DNA from: Candidatus Gastranaerophilales bacterium
GTDB taxonomy: Bacteria; Cyanobacteriota; Vampirovibrionia; Gastranaerophilales; Gastranaerophilaceae
NCBI GenBank assembly: GCA_944325155.1
Contig: CALUYY010000003.1
Coordinates: forward strand, 26,257-90,256
Direction of reading: 5' to 3'
Length of the DNA: 64,000 nt
The translations under genes were made by a program, and so were the position numbers. The notes under the pieces are model-generated. The model had not been told where the DNA came from. It searched no databases and was given only the letters and a program-made list of their open reading frames with translations. Each line of letters starts with the position of its first letter. Position 1 is the stretch's first letter. This document shows positions 35,000 through 44,350 of the stretch, piece after piece.

Positions 35000-35851
35000 T
35001 TGAACAACCATATCCACTGGTACCCGGGGCACATTGCAAAAGCCGAAAGGGAACTTAAAGAAAAGCTTAAACAGGTAGATTTAATTCTTGAAATTTATGA
35101 CGCAAGAATACCTTATTCGGGCGCCTATCAAAATTCGGACAAGCTGACAAACAATAAAACAAAAATTATTCTTATGAATAAATCGGATTTGGCAGATGAC
35201 ATTAAAACAAAAATCTGGGTTAAAAAAATTGAGGACAAATTCAACTGTCCCTGCATTTTAACAACAACAAAAAATCAAAAAGATACAAAAATAATAATAG
35301 ATAAAATCCTGGACCAATCAAAGCCTTTATTTGAAAAATTAAAATCAAAAGGGCTTCTTGAGCGCCCCGTGAGGGTTATGGTAATCGGAATGCCGAATGT
35401 GGGAAAATCAAGCGTAATAAACAAATTAACAAAAACATCAAAAACAAAAACCGGCGCAAAAGCGGGTGTTACAAGAAACCAGCAGTGGGTAAGAGTTCAT
35501 CCCAAAATTGAGCTTTTGGATACCCCGGGGATTATCCCCTCAATTCAAGATGACCAATTAAAAGCGCTGAAGCTTGCAATGGTAAATTCAATATCGGAAA
35601 ATGCATACGATAACGAATATACGGCAGAACATCTGCTTAAAATTCTTGATAAATATTACGGAATTCAAACAAGAGCTTATTATAACCTGGAAAAAGATGA
35701 GCCCTTAACCATAGAAAACATTGCATATAAAAGAAACTGGATAATAAAAGGGCAAAAACCCGATATCGTAAGATGTTCGCAATTTATTCTGACCAATTTC
35801 AGGGACGGCAAAATAGGAAAAATTACACTGGATGAACCCGAAGATTTTTGA
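35000..35851 (+). CDS. rbgA: Ribosome biogenesis GTPase RbgA/YlqF
   Basis: Circularly permuted GTPase acting in late 50S assembly. The 283 residues start at TTG 35000 with AAAGGA upstream and show HWYPGHIAKAERELKEKL, the permuted order G4 (NKSD) before G1 (GMPNVGKSSVINKL), then G2/G3 (AGVTRNQQWVR...LLDTPGI). The rplS-rbgA-rnhB order is the same as in Bacillus-type genomes. It overlaps rnhB by 20 bases. Confidence 0.93.
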   Translation: MNNHIHWYPGHIAKAERELKEKLKQVDLILEIYDARIPYSGAYQNSDKLTNNKTKIILMNKSDLADDIKTKIWVKKIEDKFNCPCILTTTKNQKDTKIIIDKILDQSKPLFEKLKSKGLLERPVRVMVIGMPNVGKSSVINKLTKTSKTKTGAKAGVTRNQQWVRVHPKIELLDTPGIIPSIQDDQLKALKLAMVNSISENAYDNEYTAEHLLKILDKYYGIQTRAYYNLEKDEPLTIENIAYKRNWIIKGQKPDIVRCSQFILTNFRDGKIGKITLDEPEDF

Positions 35852-36482
35852 ATTTGATTTAAACGAAAAAATAAATAAAACAAACCTTTTTAATTTTGAA
35901 TACGATTATATTATAGGAACGGATGAAGCGGGCAGGGGCCCCGGGGCAGGTCCCGTTTATGCGTCTGCGGTTTGTTTTAAAAATTATGACGGCCTGTATA
36001 AAATTTTATCCGATTTGGATGATTCAAAAAAATTATCGGAAAAAAAGCGCCTTGAACTTTTTCCCCTGATAAAAGAAAATGCAATTTATTCGATTAAAAA
36101 AGCGGACGTTGAAACAATTGAAAAAATAAATATCTTAAATGCGTCATTATATACAATGAAACTTGCAATTGAAGATATTATAAAACAATTAAATTCATCA
36201 AATGTTTTAATTTTAATTGACGGAAATAAAAAAATCAAAGATTTAAAATATAATCAAAAAACAATAATAAAAGGTGATTCAACCTCTGCTTCAATTGCCG
36301 CCGCAAGCATTTTATCAAAGGTTTCAAGAGATAATTTTATGTATGAACTTGATAAAAAATATCCTTCCTATAATTTTAAAAAAAATAAAGGCTACCTTAC
36401 AAAAGAACATATCGAAGCAATTAAAAAATTCGGAATAACAGACATCCACAGAAAAAGTTTTTTAAAAAATATTTTAAAATAG
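35832..36482 (+). CDS. rnhB: Ribonuclease HII
   Basis: Removes ribonucleotides from DNA-RNA hybrids. 216 residues with the catalytic GTDEAGRGPGAGPVYASA motif (Asp-Glu at the active site) and further acidic residues (LILIDGNKKI, KGDSTSASIAAASILSKVSRD). It begins inside the end of rbgA, so translation is probably coupled. Confidence 0.93.
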   Translation: MNPKIFEFDLNEKINKTNLFNFEYDYIIGTDEAGRGPGAGPVYASAVCFKNYDGLYKILSDLDDSKKLSEKKRLELFPLIKENAIYSIKKADVETIEKINILNASLYTMKLAIEDIIKQLNSSNVLILIDGNKKIKDLKYNQKTIIKGDSTSASIAAASILSKVSRDNFMYELDKKYPSYNFKKNKGYLTKEHIEAIKKFGITDIHRKSFLKNILK

Positions 36483-36551
36483 ATGTCAATTTTTAACTTT
36501 ATAATGCCTTTATAATTTTATAAGCACAAAAATTTATTTTGAAGGTAAGTT

Positions 36552-37502
36552 ATGGGAATTATCTCAAATATAACAGGCATTTTTCATCATCCTGATACCG
36601 GAATCAATGCAAAAGACAAAAAAGAACCCGAAAAAGATTCTGAATTAAAAACCGGTGATGTCGTATCAAAAGAAGCTTCAAGCGCAATTGAAGCACGGGC
36701 AAAAGGCGGAATTGAAGCGGATAAGCATATAGGTATAAAACCCTGTTCAACAAAAAAATTAACGGGTACAATATTTCCCGACGTTGATACTCTTGAAATT
36801 TGCAAAAGATATATTGATACAAAAAAAGAAGCAAAAGATTTGGCATATCAAACAACAAGAAAAATAATAAAAGCCTTTAAAACGGGTGAAATGGAAACCG
36901 TATACGATGATAAAGGAAATATAAAAGCAATATTTTCTAAAGGCGAATCAACAAACGATGATAATTATACAAATCAGGACAATTTTTGTTCATATAAAAT
37001 GGCGGAATATGACCCCGATACAAAAGAATTAAAAGCAATAACAAGAATTTACAACCATAATGCCCCGGGGTTTGACTGGAATAAACACTCATCCCCCTAT
37101 ATGGAAAGATTTGAATTTTCACGCAACCCGAAAGAAAATACATATCTTAGAGTCGGTTTTTCCAAAAAATTAAATCAAAAAGGCACAACGGGTCTTGTAC
37201 CTAATGTTGAAATATATGCTAAAGGTTATAAAACGGACGGAAAACTTTTCGGTTTAAGAAAGGCTGATACCTATCTTTCAACAATTTTATATAAAGGATA
37301 CGATTCATACAGAGAAAATTATTCATCACCTGATAGAATTTTTAACGGAAGCATAAATTATGAATCTCCTTCAGTAACAGAGCAAGGCGGTCTTGAAGAA
37401 GAAAACTTTACCGGTGCAATTGAATATCCGACGGAACAGATGAAATTCGGGGATGAAATTATGTTTATTAATTTTCCTTACGTATTTGAAAAGAAAGATT
37501 AA
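36552..37502 (+). CDS. Hypothetical protein, not recognised
   Basis: 316 residues without signal peptide or membrane segment. The N-terminus (1-70) is polar and probably flexible; the rest (about 90-316) looks like a globular beta-rich domain (METVYDDKGNIKAIFS, EYDPDTKELKAITRIYNH, TYLRVGFSKKLNQKG). GAAGGT lies upstream of the ATG. It converges on flhA so closely that the two stop codons share bases (TTAA at 37499-37502). No family assigned. Confidence 0.65.
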   Translation: MGIISNITGIFHHPDTGINAKDKKEPEKDSELKTGDVVSKEASSAIEARAKGGIEADKHIGIKPCSTKKLTGTIFPDVDTLEICKRYIDTKKEAKDLAYQTTRKIIKAFKTGEMETVYDDKGNIKAIFSKGESTNDDNYTNQDNFCSYKMAEYDPDTKELKAITRIYNHNAPGFDWNKHSSPYMERFEFSRNPKENTYLRVGFSKKLNQKGTTGLVPNVEIYAKGYKTDGKLFGLRKADTYLSTILYKGYDSYRENYSSPDRIFNGSINYESPSVTEQGGLEEENFTGAIEYPTEQMKFGDEIMFINFPYVFEKKD

Positions 37503-39589
37503 TACCCTTCACCTATTGTATCAATCGCTTCAACTCTGATATCCGTTATAAGCTCCGAATAAGATATAACGACAATGGTCGGAATATGTCTTTCAAGCAT
37601 TTGATATAAAGGAAGCCTGATTCTTGGCGAACATAATATAACGGGCTGGACACCCACCGCCTGATGTGCTTTCATTAATGTATTTGCGGTTGTTTCAATT
37701 AATTCCTGAACCTGCATGGGGTTTAACAGAAACATTGTACCCAATTCCGTTCTCTGACACGAATCATCCAGAGTTTTTTCCCATTCGCTCGATAATGTAA
37801 GAGCGTATAAAACTTTGTCTTTATTACAATTTTGAAGGCAAATTTGTCTGCCCAATGCCGCCCTTAACCTTTCGGATAAAATATCCGGTTCTTTGGAAAA
37901 TCTTGCATAGTCGCAAAGTCTTTCAAAAATAAAGATAATATCTTTTATTGAAACTTTTTCTCTTATCAGGTTAACAAAAATCTTTCTTAAGTCCGAAGTT
38001 GAAATAATTGTGGGAACAAGGTCGTTAACAAGCGTCGGGTCTTGAGATTTAACAAGTTCCATAAGTTTTAATACGTCGGTTTTTGTCATAACTTCATCAA
38101 CATATTTTCTGACGCAGTCCTGAAGGTGTGTAACAATAACATCAACCGCATCAACCGCAACAACTTTTGAATTTCTGTCTATGTATTGAGGATCAAGCCA
38201 GTATGCCTGCGATTGATAAGTAGGATCAACCGACACTATAACGTTATCCGGAACCTTTTTGCCCAAAGCTTCCCACTGATCGGCAATAACCATAAATTTT
38301 GAAGGATAAACAACACCCGTTGCAACGGTGTTGCCTCTTATTGCAATTAAATATTCATTATCTTTTATGGCAGATGAATCCATAATTCTTATATTGGGTA
38401 TAATATACCCGAGTTCATCCGTTACCCTCTGCCTTAATGCGGCAATTTTTGCAAGCAGTTGTCCGTCTTGATCGGGGTCTGCAATAATTAACAGACCCGA
38501 TCCTACCTGCAAGCTTAAAACATCAACCCCTAAACGTTCATACATTTTATTCGGGTTTACCAGATCCTGCATATTTTTTCTGACCGCATCCAATTGTCCT
38601 AATTGCTGCTGAACATCCTGATTGACAAGAACCGAAATTCCCGCAAACACAAGAATAACCGAAAACAAAGTAAACGGCCACCAGGGAAGCCCGGTAAATC
38701 CGCTGGTTAATGCAATAAACATCAAAAACCCCGTGGCCAGAAATAATGCCTGAGGTTTTGATAAAATCTGCAATGAAACGTCTTTTGCCAAAGATGTGCT
38801 CGCACCCGTTGAACGTGTCATCACGATACCTGATGCAATTGCCATCAATAATGAAGGAACCTGGGACGCCAAACCGTCGCCTATCGTTAATATGGTATAT
38901 TTTGAAACCGCATCCGCCAAAGGCATTTGATTCATCAAAACACCGATGATTAAGCCGCCTACGATATTTATAACGGCAATAATAATGCCCGCAATCGTAT
39001 CGCCTTTAACGAATTTCATGGCACCGTCCATTGAACCGAACAGCGAAGATTCTCTTTGAAGGTCTTCTCTTCTTTTGACCGCTTCTTCCGGTGAAATAAG
39101 CCCCTGGTTAAAATCGGCGTCAATTGTCATTTGCTTACCGGGCATAGCATCCAGAGCAAACCTTGCGGAAACTTCGGCGATACGTTCCGCACCTTTTGTA
39201 ATTACCATAAACTGAACAACGGTAATAATTAAGAATATAACACCGCCGACTACCATATTTCCGCCGGTAACGAATGTTCCGAACGCATGGATAACTTCGC
39301 CCGCATCGCCTTTTGCAAGAATAAGCCTTGTTGAAGCAATGGATAATACAAGACGAAACATAGTTCCGATAAGAATAATTGAAGGAAAAGACGCAAGTTC
39401 AAGAGGTTTTTGCACAAACAGTGAAAACATCAATAACACAACGCCCAAAGCAATATTCAATGAAATTGAAAAATTTATAACCCAGTTAGGCACTTCAATA
39501 AGCAAAATTAATATAAGCGCAATAACAAAAAGCGCCATTAAAATTTCGCTCACGGGATTATTTGCAATTGTCGTTTTTGCTTGTGCCAT
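37499..39589 (-). CDS. flhA: Flagellar export apparatus protein FlhA
   Basis: Inner-membrane gate of the flagellar type III export machine. 696 residues: eight predicted membrane helices up to about 320 with the FHIPEP-type loop (ISPEEAVKRREDLQRESSLFGSMDGAMKFVKGD split here), then the cytoplasmic domain (350-696). It is the last gene of the flagellar operon and lies 3 bases after fliH. A flagellar rather than virulence-type role follows from the neighbours. Confidence 0.95.
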   Translation of the reverse strand: MAQAKTTIANNPVSEILMALFVIALILILLIEVPNWVINFSISLNIALGVVLLMFSLFVQKPLELASFPSIILIGTMFRLVLSIASTRLILAKGDAGEVIHAFGTFVTGGNMVVGGVIFLIITVVQFMVITKGAERIAEVSARFALDAMPGKQMTIDADFNQGLISPEEAVKRREDLQRESSLFGSMDGAMKFVKGDTIAGIIIAVINIVGGLIIGVLMNQMPLADAVSKYTILTIGDGLASQVPSLLMAIASGIVMTRSTGASTSLAKDVSLQILSKPQALFLATGFLMFIALTSGFTGLPWWPFTLFSVILVFAGISVLVNQDVQQQLGQLDAVRKNMQDLVNPNKMYERLGVDVLSLQVGSGLLIIADPDQDGQLLAKIAALRQRVTDELGYIIPNIRIMDSSAIKDNEYLIAIRGNTVATGVVYPSKFMVIADQWEALGKKVPDNVIVSVDPTYQSQAYWLDPQYIDRNSKVVAVDAVDVIVTHLQDCVRKYVDEVMTKTDVLKLMELVKSQDPTLVNDLVPTIISTSDLRKIFVNLIREKVSIKDIIFIFERLCDYARFSKEPDILSERLRAALGRQICLQNCNKDKVLYALTLSSEWEKTLDDSCQRTELGTMFLLNPMQVQELIETTANTLMKAHQAVGVQPVILCSPRIRLPLYQMLERHIPTIVVISYSELITDIRVEAIDTIGEGY

Positions 39590-39592
39590 TTA

Positions 39593-40429
39593 TTATTCGC
39601 CCCCCTGATAAATTCCGAAGGCATTTTGTATTATGGAAAGCTGGGTTGTAAAGTTTGCATCAACCACCCCGTTATTTGCAATAACGGTACAGCTTCCTTT
39701 TTCAACAAGCTCATCGCCCTGTATTATGATTTTTGCTTCCGTCTGGCTTTCTTCAATGATTTCAGGCAGCGATGCTTTTGCAAAATCAACATCTTCAGGG
39801 TTTACCTTAATCGTGATTTTTTCTTCACCGCCCGATAATTCGCCTAAAACATCCAATATTATTCCTTTTAAGACATCGCCCGAAAGCTCTGTTTCTTTTT
39901 TAATGATTTTTTTTGCAACTTCAAGCGCAATTTCAAGAATATGCGATGACACTTCTTCATAAATAACATTCTTTGCGCTCACAAAGTCTTTAAGACTTGC
40001 TTTTAAAATTTCAATTTCATTCTTGGCTTCGTTCAGCCCGTTTTTATATCCTTCTTTTGCGGCGATTTCTCTTATACTTTGGGCTTCTTCCTGCGCACGG
40101 GAAACAAGAGCTCTTTCATCAATTCTTCTGAAACCCCTTCTTCTGTCGCCCCTTCTTCTTTCATATCTTTCTTTAAATTCTAAAACCGAAACGTCAATTT
40201 TTTCATATTCTTCAAGTTTTTCTTCCAGAGGGGTTTTTTTGGGTTTTTCTTCAACCGGTTCGTTTTTATCCGCCGTATCAACTTTTTCTTCAAGCTGTTT
40301 TTTTTCTTTTTTTTCAAGCGCTTTTTGTTTTAATTTGTTCGGTTTAATAATATTTGCACTTTTATTGGGCGCGCTCTGCGCGCCAGAAGAATTTTCGGCG
40401 GTGCTTTTTGCTTTCTTTTTTATAATCAT
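39593..40429 (-). CDS. fliH: Flagellar assembly protein FliH
   Basis: Regulator that links the FliI ATPase to the export gate. 278 residues; the N-terminal half is a charged, Lys/Glu-rich disordered region. A coiled coil follows (REIAAKEGYKNGLNEAKNEI) and a C-terminal FliH/VATPase-E-like domain (SHILEIALEVAKKIIKKETE, EEKITIKVNPEDVDFAKASL). The start directly abuts the fliG-like stop. FliI itself is not in this operon. Confidence 0.8.
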   Translation of the reverse strand: MIIKKKAKSTAENSSGAQSAPNKSANIIKPNKLKQKALEKKEKKQLEEKVDTADKNEPVEEKPKKTPLEEKLEEYEKIDVSVLEFKERYERRRGDRRRGFRRIDERALVSRAQEEAQSIREIAAKEGYKNGLNEAKNEIEILKASLKDFVSAKNVIYEEVSSHILEIALEVAKKIIKKETELSGDVLKGIILDVLGELSGGEEKITIKVNPEDVDFAKASLPEIIEESQTEAKIIIQGDELVEKGSCTVIANNGVVDANFTTQLSIIQNAFGIYQGGE

Positions 40430-41479
40430 CTACGAAAGTTTTTCTTCCAAATACTTACAAATAACATTTCCGACTCTTGCGGGAACTTTGACCTCTTCTT
40501 TAGTGTATGGCGCTAAAACAAACTCTCTTATAAGAGGTCTTTCGTTATCTATAACATTTACGATTTTATCTTTATCATTGCTCTTAACAATTTTATACAA
40601 TTTCGCATAGATTCTGTCCATAGATATATTTTTCGGTTCGGGTAAAACTTCCTTAATCTCTTCCAAACACTTAATTGTAATGCCTTTATCGATTTTTTGT
40701 TCAAGGTTGGGCATCTTAATATACTGCAACAAAACCTGTGCTTCGGATTGATTAAATTTTGCAACAATATTCTTTGCTTTCTCCTGCGGAAGTTTTTTAA
40801 TTAATAATGCCAGTGAAGCAAGTTTTAAAATTTTAGCGTCGGATAAATCATCCCCCAATGCCTGTTCTTCTTCAAACTGCGCTTTTGACATGGCGTCTAT
40901 GTTTGATTGCGACATTGTATTATTTGCTAAATTTTCATCAATTTTTCCTTTTGCTTTAAGGTCCTCTATTGCTTGTTTAAAGCAGTTTTTAACCTGTATT
41001 TCAATAACGGATATTACCTGTTCCTGCGGAAGATTTTTACTTATTGCCTGTTTTGCGATTTCAAAAACCGTAAATGCAACTTTTTGTAAAACACCTTCAC
41101 GAAGCTCGGGTGCTATTCCGCCCTTTATGAGGTCAATTGATTTATGAAATGTCCACTCGCCGATAAATTGCGTAATAATACTTGCCTGCGGTGCCGACAG
41201 GTTGTACTTTTCATCCTTTACGAGAGCATCCCCGCACAAAAGGCAGAATTTATGAACAATATCTATAACAAATTTTTTATCCGCATCTTTTAAATCGGGC
41301 GGAATAACCTGGCTTGCTTCAATTGCAAGATTTTTTGCAAATGCTCTGGGGTCAAAACCTTCTATTGTTCTTGCGGGTTTTTGTGCGCCTTGCTGAGCCT
41401 GAGCCTGTGCTTGACCTTGGGCTTGGGCTTGCGGCTTTTGTGCCTGTTGTTGTGGTTGTGGTTTTGGCTGAGGCGGCAC
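40430..41479 (-). CDS. Divergent FliG-like motor switch protein (probable)
   Basis: 349 residues at the position of fliG, between fliF and fliH. It begins at GTG 41479 with AAAGGA upstream. Residues 1-35 are a Gln/Ala/Pro low-complexity tract (QQAQKPQAQAQGQAQAQAQQ). The C-terminal two thirds are helical; the stretch LALLIKKLPQEKAKNIVAKF and the LLQYIKMPNLEQKIDKGITI section resemble FliG middle-domain repeats. The EHPQ and torque-helix charge motifs typical of FliG could not be found. FliG by synteny; sequence support is weak. Confidence 0.5.
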   Translation of the reverse strand: MPPQPKPQPQQQAQKPQAQAQGQAQAQAQQGAQKPARTIEGFDPRAFAKNLAIEASQVIPPDLKDADKKFVIDIVHKFCLLCGDALVKDEKYNLSAPQASIITQFIGEWTFHKSIDLIKGGIAPELREGVLQKVAFTVFEIAKQAISKNLPQEQVISVIEIQVKNCFKQAIEDLKAKGKIDENLANNTMSQSNIDAMSKAQFEEEQALGDDLSDAKILKLASLALLIKKLPQEKAKNIVAKFNQSEAQVLLQYIKMPNLEQKIDKGITIKCLEEIKEVLPEPKNISMDRIYAKLYKIVKSNDKDKIVNVIDNERPLIREFVLAPYTKEEVKVPARVGNVICKYLEEKLS

Positions 41480-41524
41480 TTTTTCTGTCCTTTTAATATC
41501 TTATACCAATTAAATTATACAATA

Positions 41525-43258
41525 TCAGCTTGCTTCAATCCAGCTTTTAAGTTTTTCAATCGCTTCCATATCATCAACGCTTGAATAATCGGCGGCAAGC
41601 TCGGATATTTTATCTTCAATATCCGCATCTTTTGTTTTTTGGGGTTTAGCCTGTGTCTGAACGGGTGCACCCTGTGCTTGAGCCTGCGCCTGAGCTTGAG
41701 CCTGCTGCGCCTGAAGCTTTTGCAGATTTTGCTGTTCAAGCAGATTTTGCGCCATTGCGGCCTGCCTTTGAATTAATTCCTGAGCCTTAGAATTTACATC
41801 CTTCAGTTGTTTTTCCTGTTCTTTCGCTTTTTGTCTTAATTGTTCAAGTTCTTCCTGATGTCTTTCGGCTTCTTTTTTGACTCTCATTGCAATATATCTT
41901 AATCCGAAACCTAAACCGATAAGCAGTGCCAGCCCCACAACCCACCAGTGGTTGCCCGATTCTTCGGGTTTTGGAAGTCTGTTCGGGCTGTCGGGTGCCA
42001 AAATCGGATTTGTCGATTCAACAAATGCAATCGAAACGTTTTCCGGATCAACAAGCGGGCTTGCCGCATGGGCAATTAAGGTCTTTAAGTCCTGAATTGT
42101 CATACTCATCGGTATTGCAGATTGTTCCAATGACACGGCAATTGAGATTTCTTCAATTGCACCTTCCTGCATATATTCATTTACCTGCGTTTTTGTAACG
42201 CCGTATTGTGTTTCATGCGCCTGACGAACATATTTTCTGTCCTGTGATGAATTTTGCCCCGATGTCGGAACGCCGTAGGGAAGATATACGCTTACCGCAT
42301 TAATTGCGGAATTTATATCATTTGTATTATCGCCCAGCTTTTCGGTAAATCCCTGTTCGGTAACAGCGGCTTTTGATGTCGGGTCGTATATAATGCTTGA
42401 TTTTTCAACGGGCGCCTGGGTTAAAAATGTTGAAACGGTAACAACATAGTTTCCTTTGCCGACCAGTCTGTCCAATTGTTTGGAAACTTTTTGCTGCATA
42501 TATCTGTCGTTTTCTTCAATTTTAGCTAAGGCATCATTGGCGCCGCCTATAATACTTGCATATACATTTCCGTTAGTATCCGTTATTGCGATATCTTCAG
42601 CCTTTAAGCCCTGAATTGCGCCCAAAAGAAGGTTTGTTATCGCTTTTATTTTCATATTGTCGAGTCTTTCGCCGACATCTAATTGAATTTGGACGGTAGC
42701 GGTTATGGGTTTTTGATCTCTTGCAAACAAAGACTGTTCGGGAACCGAAACAAAAACCTGGGCATTTTTAATCGGCGGAATTTTTCTTATTAATCTTGCA
42801 AGTTCACCGTTCATTGCTCTTATTAATCTTATTCTTTTATCTTCTTTGGTGCTTGTAAAATCGCCCGTATCAAAAATTTCCAATCCCACATGCTCATCGG
42901 CAAGTCCCGATTCAACTATTTTTAAAATGGCAATATCTCTCTGATCTTCAGTTATTTTATCTTTCACGGATAACACAATCTGTGATTTTGTACCGTCTAA
43001 AAGCCTTCTTGCTTTAATGCCGTTTCTTGCAAGAAGCGCCTGGACTTCAATTGCAAGACCGATTTTATCGGTCGTTAAAAGCGAGATATCTTCCTGTATC
43101 ACTTTCGGCGCAGGCGCATTAACCGTCTGCCCGTTTTTATTTGCGGGGCGTGCAACCGAAACTGTAACGACAATTATAAGAATTAAAACTATTGCCGTTA
43201 TTCCTGCTATAATCCCGTAAAATACGGGTTTGTTTTCCATTAATTTTTGAAAATCCAT
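41525..43258 (-). CDS. fliF: Flagellar MS-ring protein FliF
   Basis: 577 residues. TM1 lies at about 14-36 and TM2 at about 445-465 (WWVVGLALLIGLGFGLRYIA), with the ring-building motifs RBM1-3 between (VEVQALLARNGIKARRL, LARLIRKIPPIKNAQVFVSV, GNYVVTVSTFLTQAPVEKSS). The C-terminal tail that binds FliG carries a Gln/Ala repeat (QAQQAQAQAQAQAQ) before a terminal acidic helix (MEAIEKLKSWIEAS). It lies 66 bases after fliE. Confidence 0.94.
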   Translation of the reverse strand: MDFQKLMENKPVFYGIIAGITAIVLILIIVVTVSVARPANKNGQTVNAPAPKVIQEDISLLTTDKIGLAIEVQALLARNGIKARRLLDGTKSQIVLSVKDKITEDQRDIAILKIVESGLADEHVGLEIFDTGDFTSTKEDKRIRLIRAMNGELARLIRKIPPIKNAQVFVSVPEQSLFARDQKPITATVQIQLDVGERLDNMKIKAITNLLLGAIQGLKAEDIAITDTNGNVYASIIGGANDALAKIEENDRYMQQKVSKQLDRLVGKGNYVVTVSTFLTQAPVEKSSIIYDPTSKAAVTEQGFTEKLGDNTNDINSAINAVSVYLPYGVPTSGQNSSQDRKYVRQAHETQYGVTKTQVNEYMQEGAIEEISIAVSLEQSAIPMSMTIQDLKTLIAHAASPLVDPENVSIAFVESTNPILAPDSPNRLPKPEESGNHWWVVGLALLIGLGFGLRYIAMRVKKEAERHQEELEQLRQKAKEQEKQLKDVNSKAQELIQRQAAMAQNLLEQQNLQKLQAQQAQAQAQAQAQGAPVQTQAKPQKTKDADIEDKISELAADYSSVDDMEAIEKLKSWIEAS

Positions 43259-43324
43259 CGCAATTTACTTTAACCGGTGAAGTTAACAAAACTATTATAC
43301 ATTTATTTTTTGGTTATGTAAGCC

Positions 43325-43651
43325 TTAAATAGAGATTTGCATAACTTTTTCATACGTTTGGATGACTTTTCCGAGCGCCGTGGTTGCAAGGTTCATTTGA
43401 ATTTCCGATTTTGAAATCGCAGCCATAACATCATGGATATCGGCTTTATCGAGCATTAAGTCTTCAACCAGCTGATCGGGCGCTGAAACATCCCTGTTTA
43501 ACTGTTCGACAAGCCCGCCCATAACCGTTTGAAAATCGGGAGTTTCGGGCTGTTCAATACTTTTCATTCTGACAGGGCCGTTAAACGTTGAAATTTTGGA
43601 TGGCTCTATTCTTTCGCCTAAATTAATTTTTGGAGTAATACCGTCGACCAT
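43325..43651 (-). CDS. fliE: Flagellar hook-basal body protein FliE
   Basis: 108 residues, the usual size of FliE, which joins the MS ring to the rod. C-terminal segment DIHDVMAAISKSEIQMNLATTALGKVIQTYEKVMQ, split here, is diagnostic (HDVMxAxxKAxxxMxL...NKxVxAYxEVM). GTGAGG before the ATG. It lies between the transglycosylase and fliF. Confidence 0.92.
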   Translation of the reverse strand: MVDGITPKINLGERIEPSKISTFNGPVRMKSIEQPETPDFQTVMGGLVEQLNRDVSAPDQLVEDLMLDKADIHDVMAAISKSEIQMNLATTALGKVIQTYEKVMQISI

Positions 43652-43665
43652 AATTGTGCCTCACT

Positions 43666-44325
43666 TTATAAATACATACTTAAAATCGATTTAACATAGT
43701 TTTGCGTTTCTTTATACGGGGGAATCCCGTCATATTTTTTAACGGCATTCGGACCCGCATTGTATGCGGCAAGCGCAAGTATTTTATTTCCGTTAAATTT
43801 GTCGAGCATTTGTTTTAAATATCTGACCCCGCCGTCTACATTGTCTTTGGGATTATAGGGGTCTTTAACTCCGAGGGCTTCAGCCGTTTTGGGCATTAAC
43901 TGCATTAACCCCATAGCCCCCGCTTTTGATTTTGCGTCGGGGTTAAAGCCTGATTCCTGTTTTACAAGCGCTTTTACAAGCTTTGAATCCATATCGTATT
44001 TTTCGCAAGCGTTATCAATAATATCCATAATGTCCGATTTGGAATAACTTGTTTTTAATTTAGACCCCACTGACAGCGCCCCGAAAGGAATATTCGGCGG
44101 GGCGTCGATTTCAAAAACATTCTTTTTATCAACCGTTTCTTCAATTGAAGTTTTTAATACTTCATTAAAAGGTTTTGAGCCGAATTCTTCATTGTTTATT
44201 TTATCGGCTTGTGTTTGTTTTTGCTCATAAATTGAATTTATATAGCTGTCTAATTGTCTTGCACGGTTAATTGCCTGCGCTTCGCCGGATGAATTAATAT
44301 ATTTTTGAATTGATCCTGAAAACAT
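43666..44325 (-). CDS. SLT-family lytic transglycosylase in the flagellar operon
   Basis: 219 residues; C-terminal lysozyme-like domain (about 105-215) with the catalytic Glu in VKQESGFNP and GAMGLMQLMPKTA, plus LALAAYNAGPNAV. There is no Sec signal peptide; the N-terminal 80 residues are polar. Its place as first gene of the flagellar operon suggests that it opens peptidoglycan for the rod, an FlgJ-like job, possibly after export through the flagellar machine. That route is inference. Confidence 0.85.
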   Translation of the reverse strand: MFSGSIQKYINSSGEAQAINRARQLDSYINSIYEQKQTQADKINNEEFGSKPFNEVLKTSIEETVDKKNVFEIDAPPNIPFGALSVGSKLKTSYSKSDIMDIIDNACEKYDMDSKLVKALVKQESGFNPDAKSKAGAMGLMQLMPKTAEALGVKDPYNPKDNVDGGVRYLKQMLDKFNGNKILALAAYNAGPNAVKKYDGIPPYKETQNYVKSILSMYL

Positions 44326-44350
44326 TTAAAACACTCACTCCACAAAGACA

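Noticed and set aside
37499..39589. FlhA as part of a virulence-type injectisome
   Set aside because: Neighbours FliF, FliE and FliH and the sigma-28 promoter are flagellar; no secretin or needle gene lies nearby.
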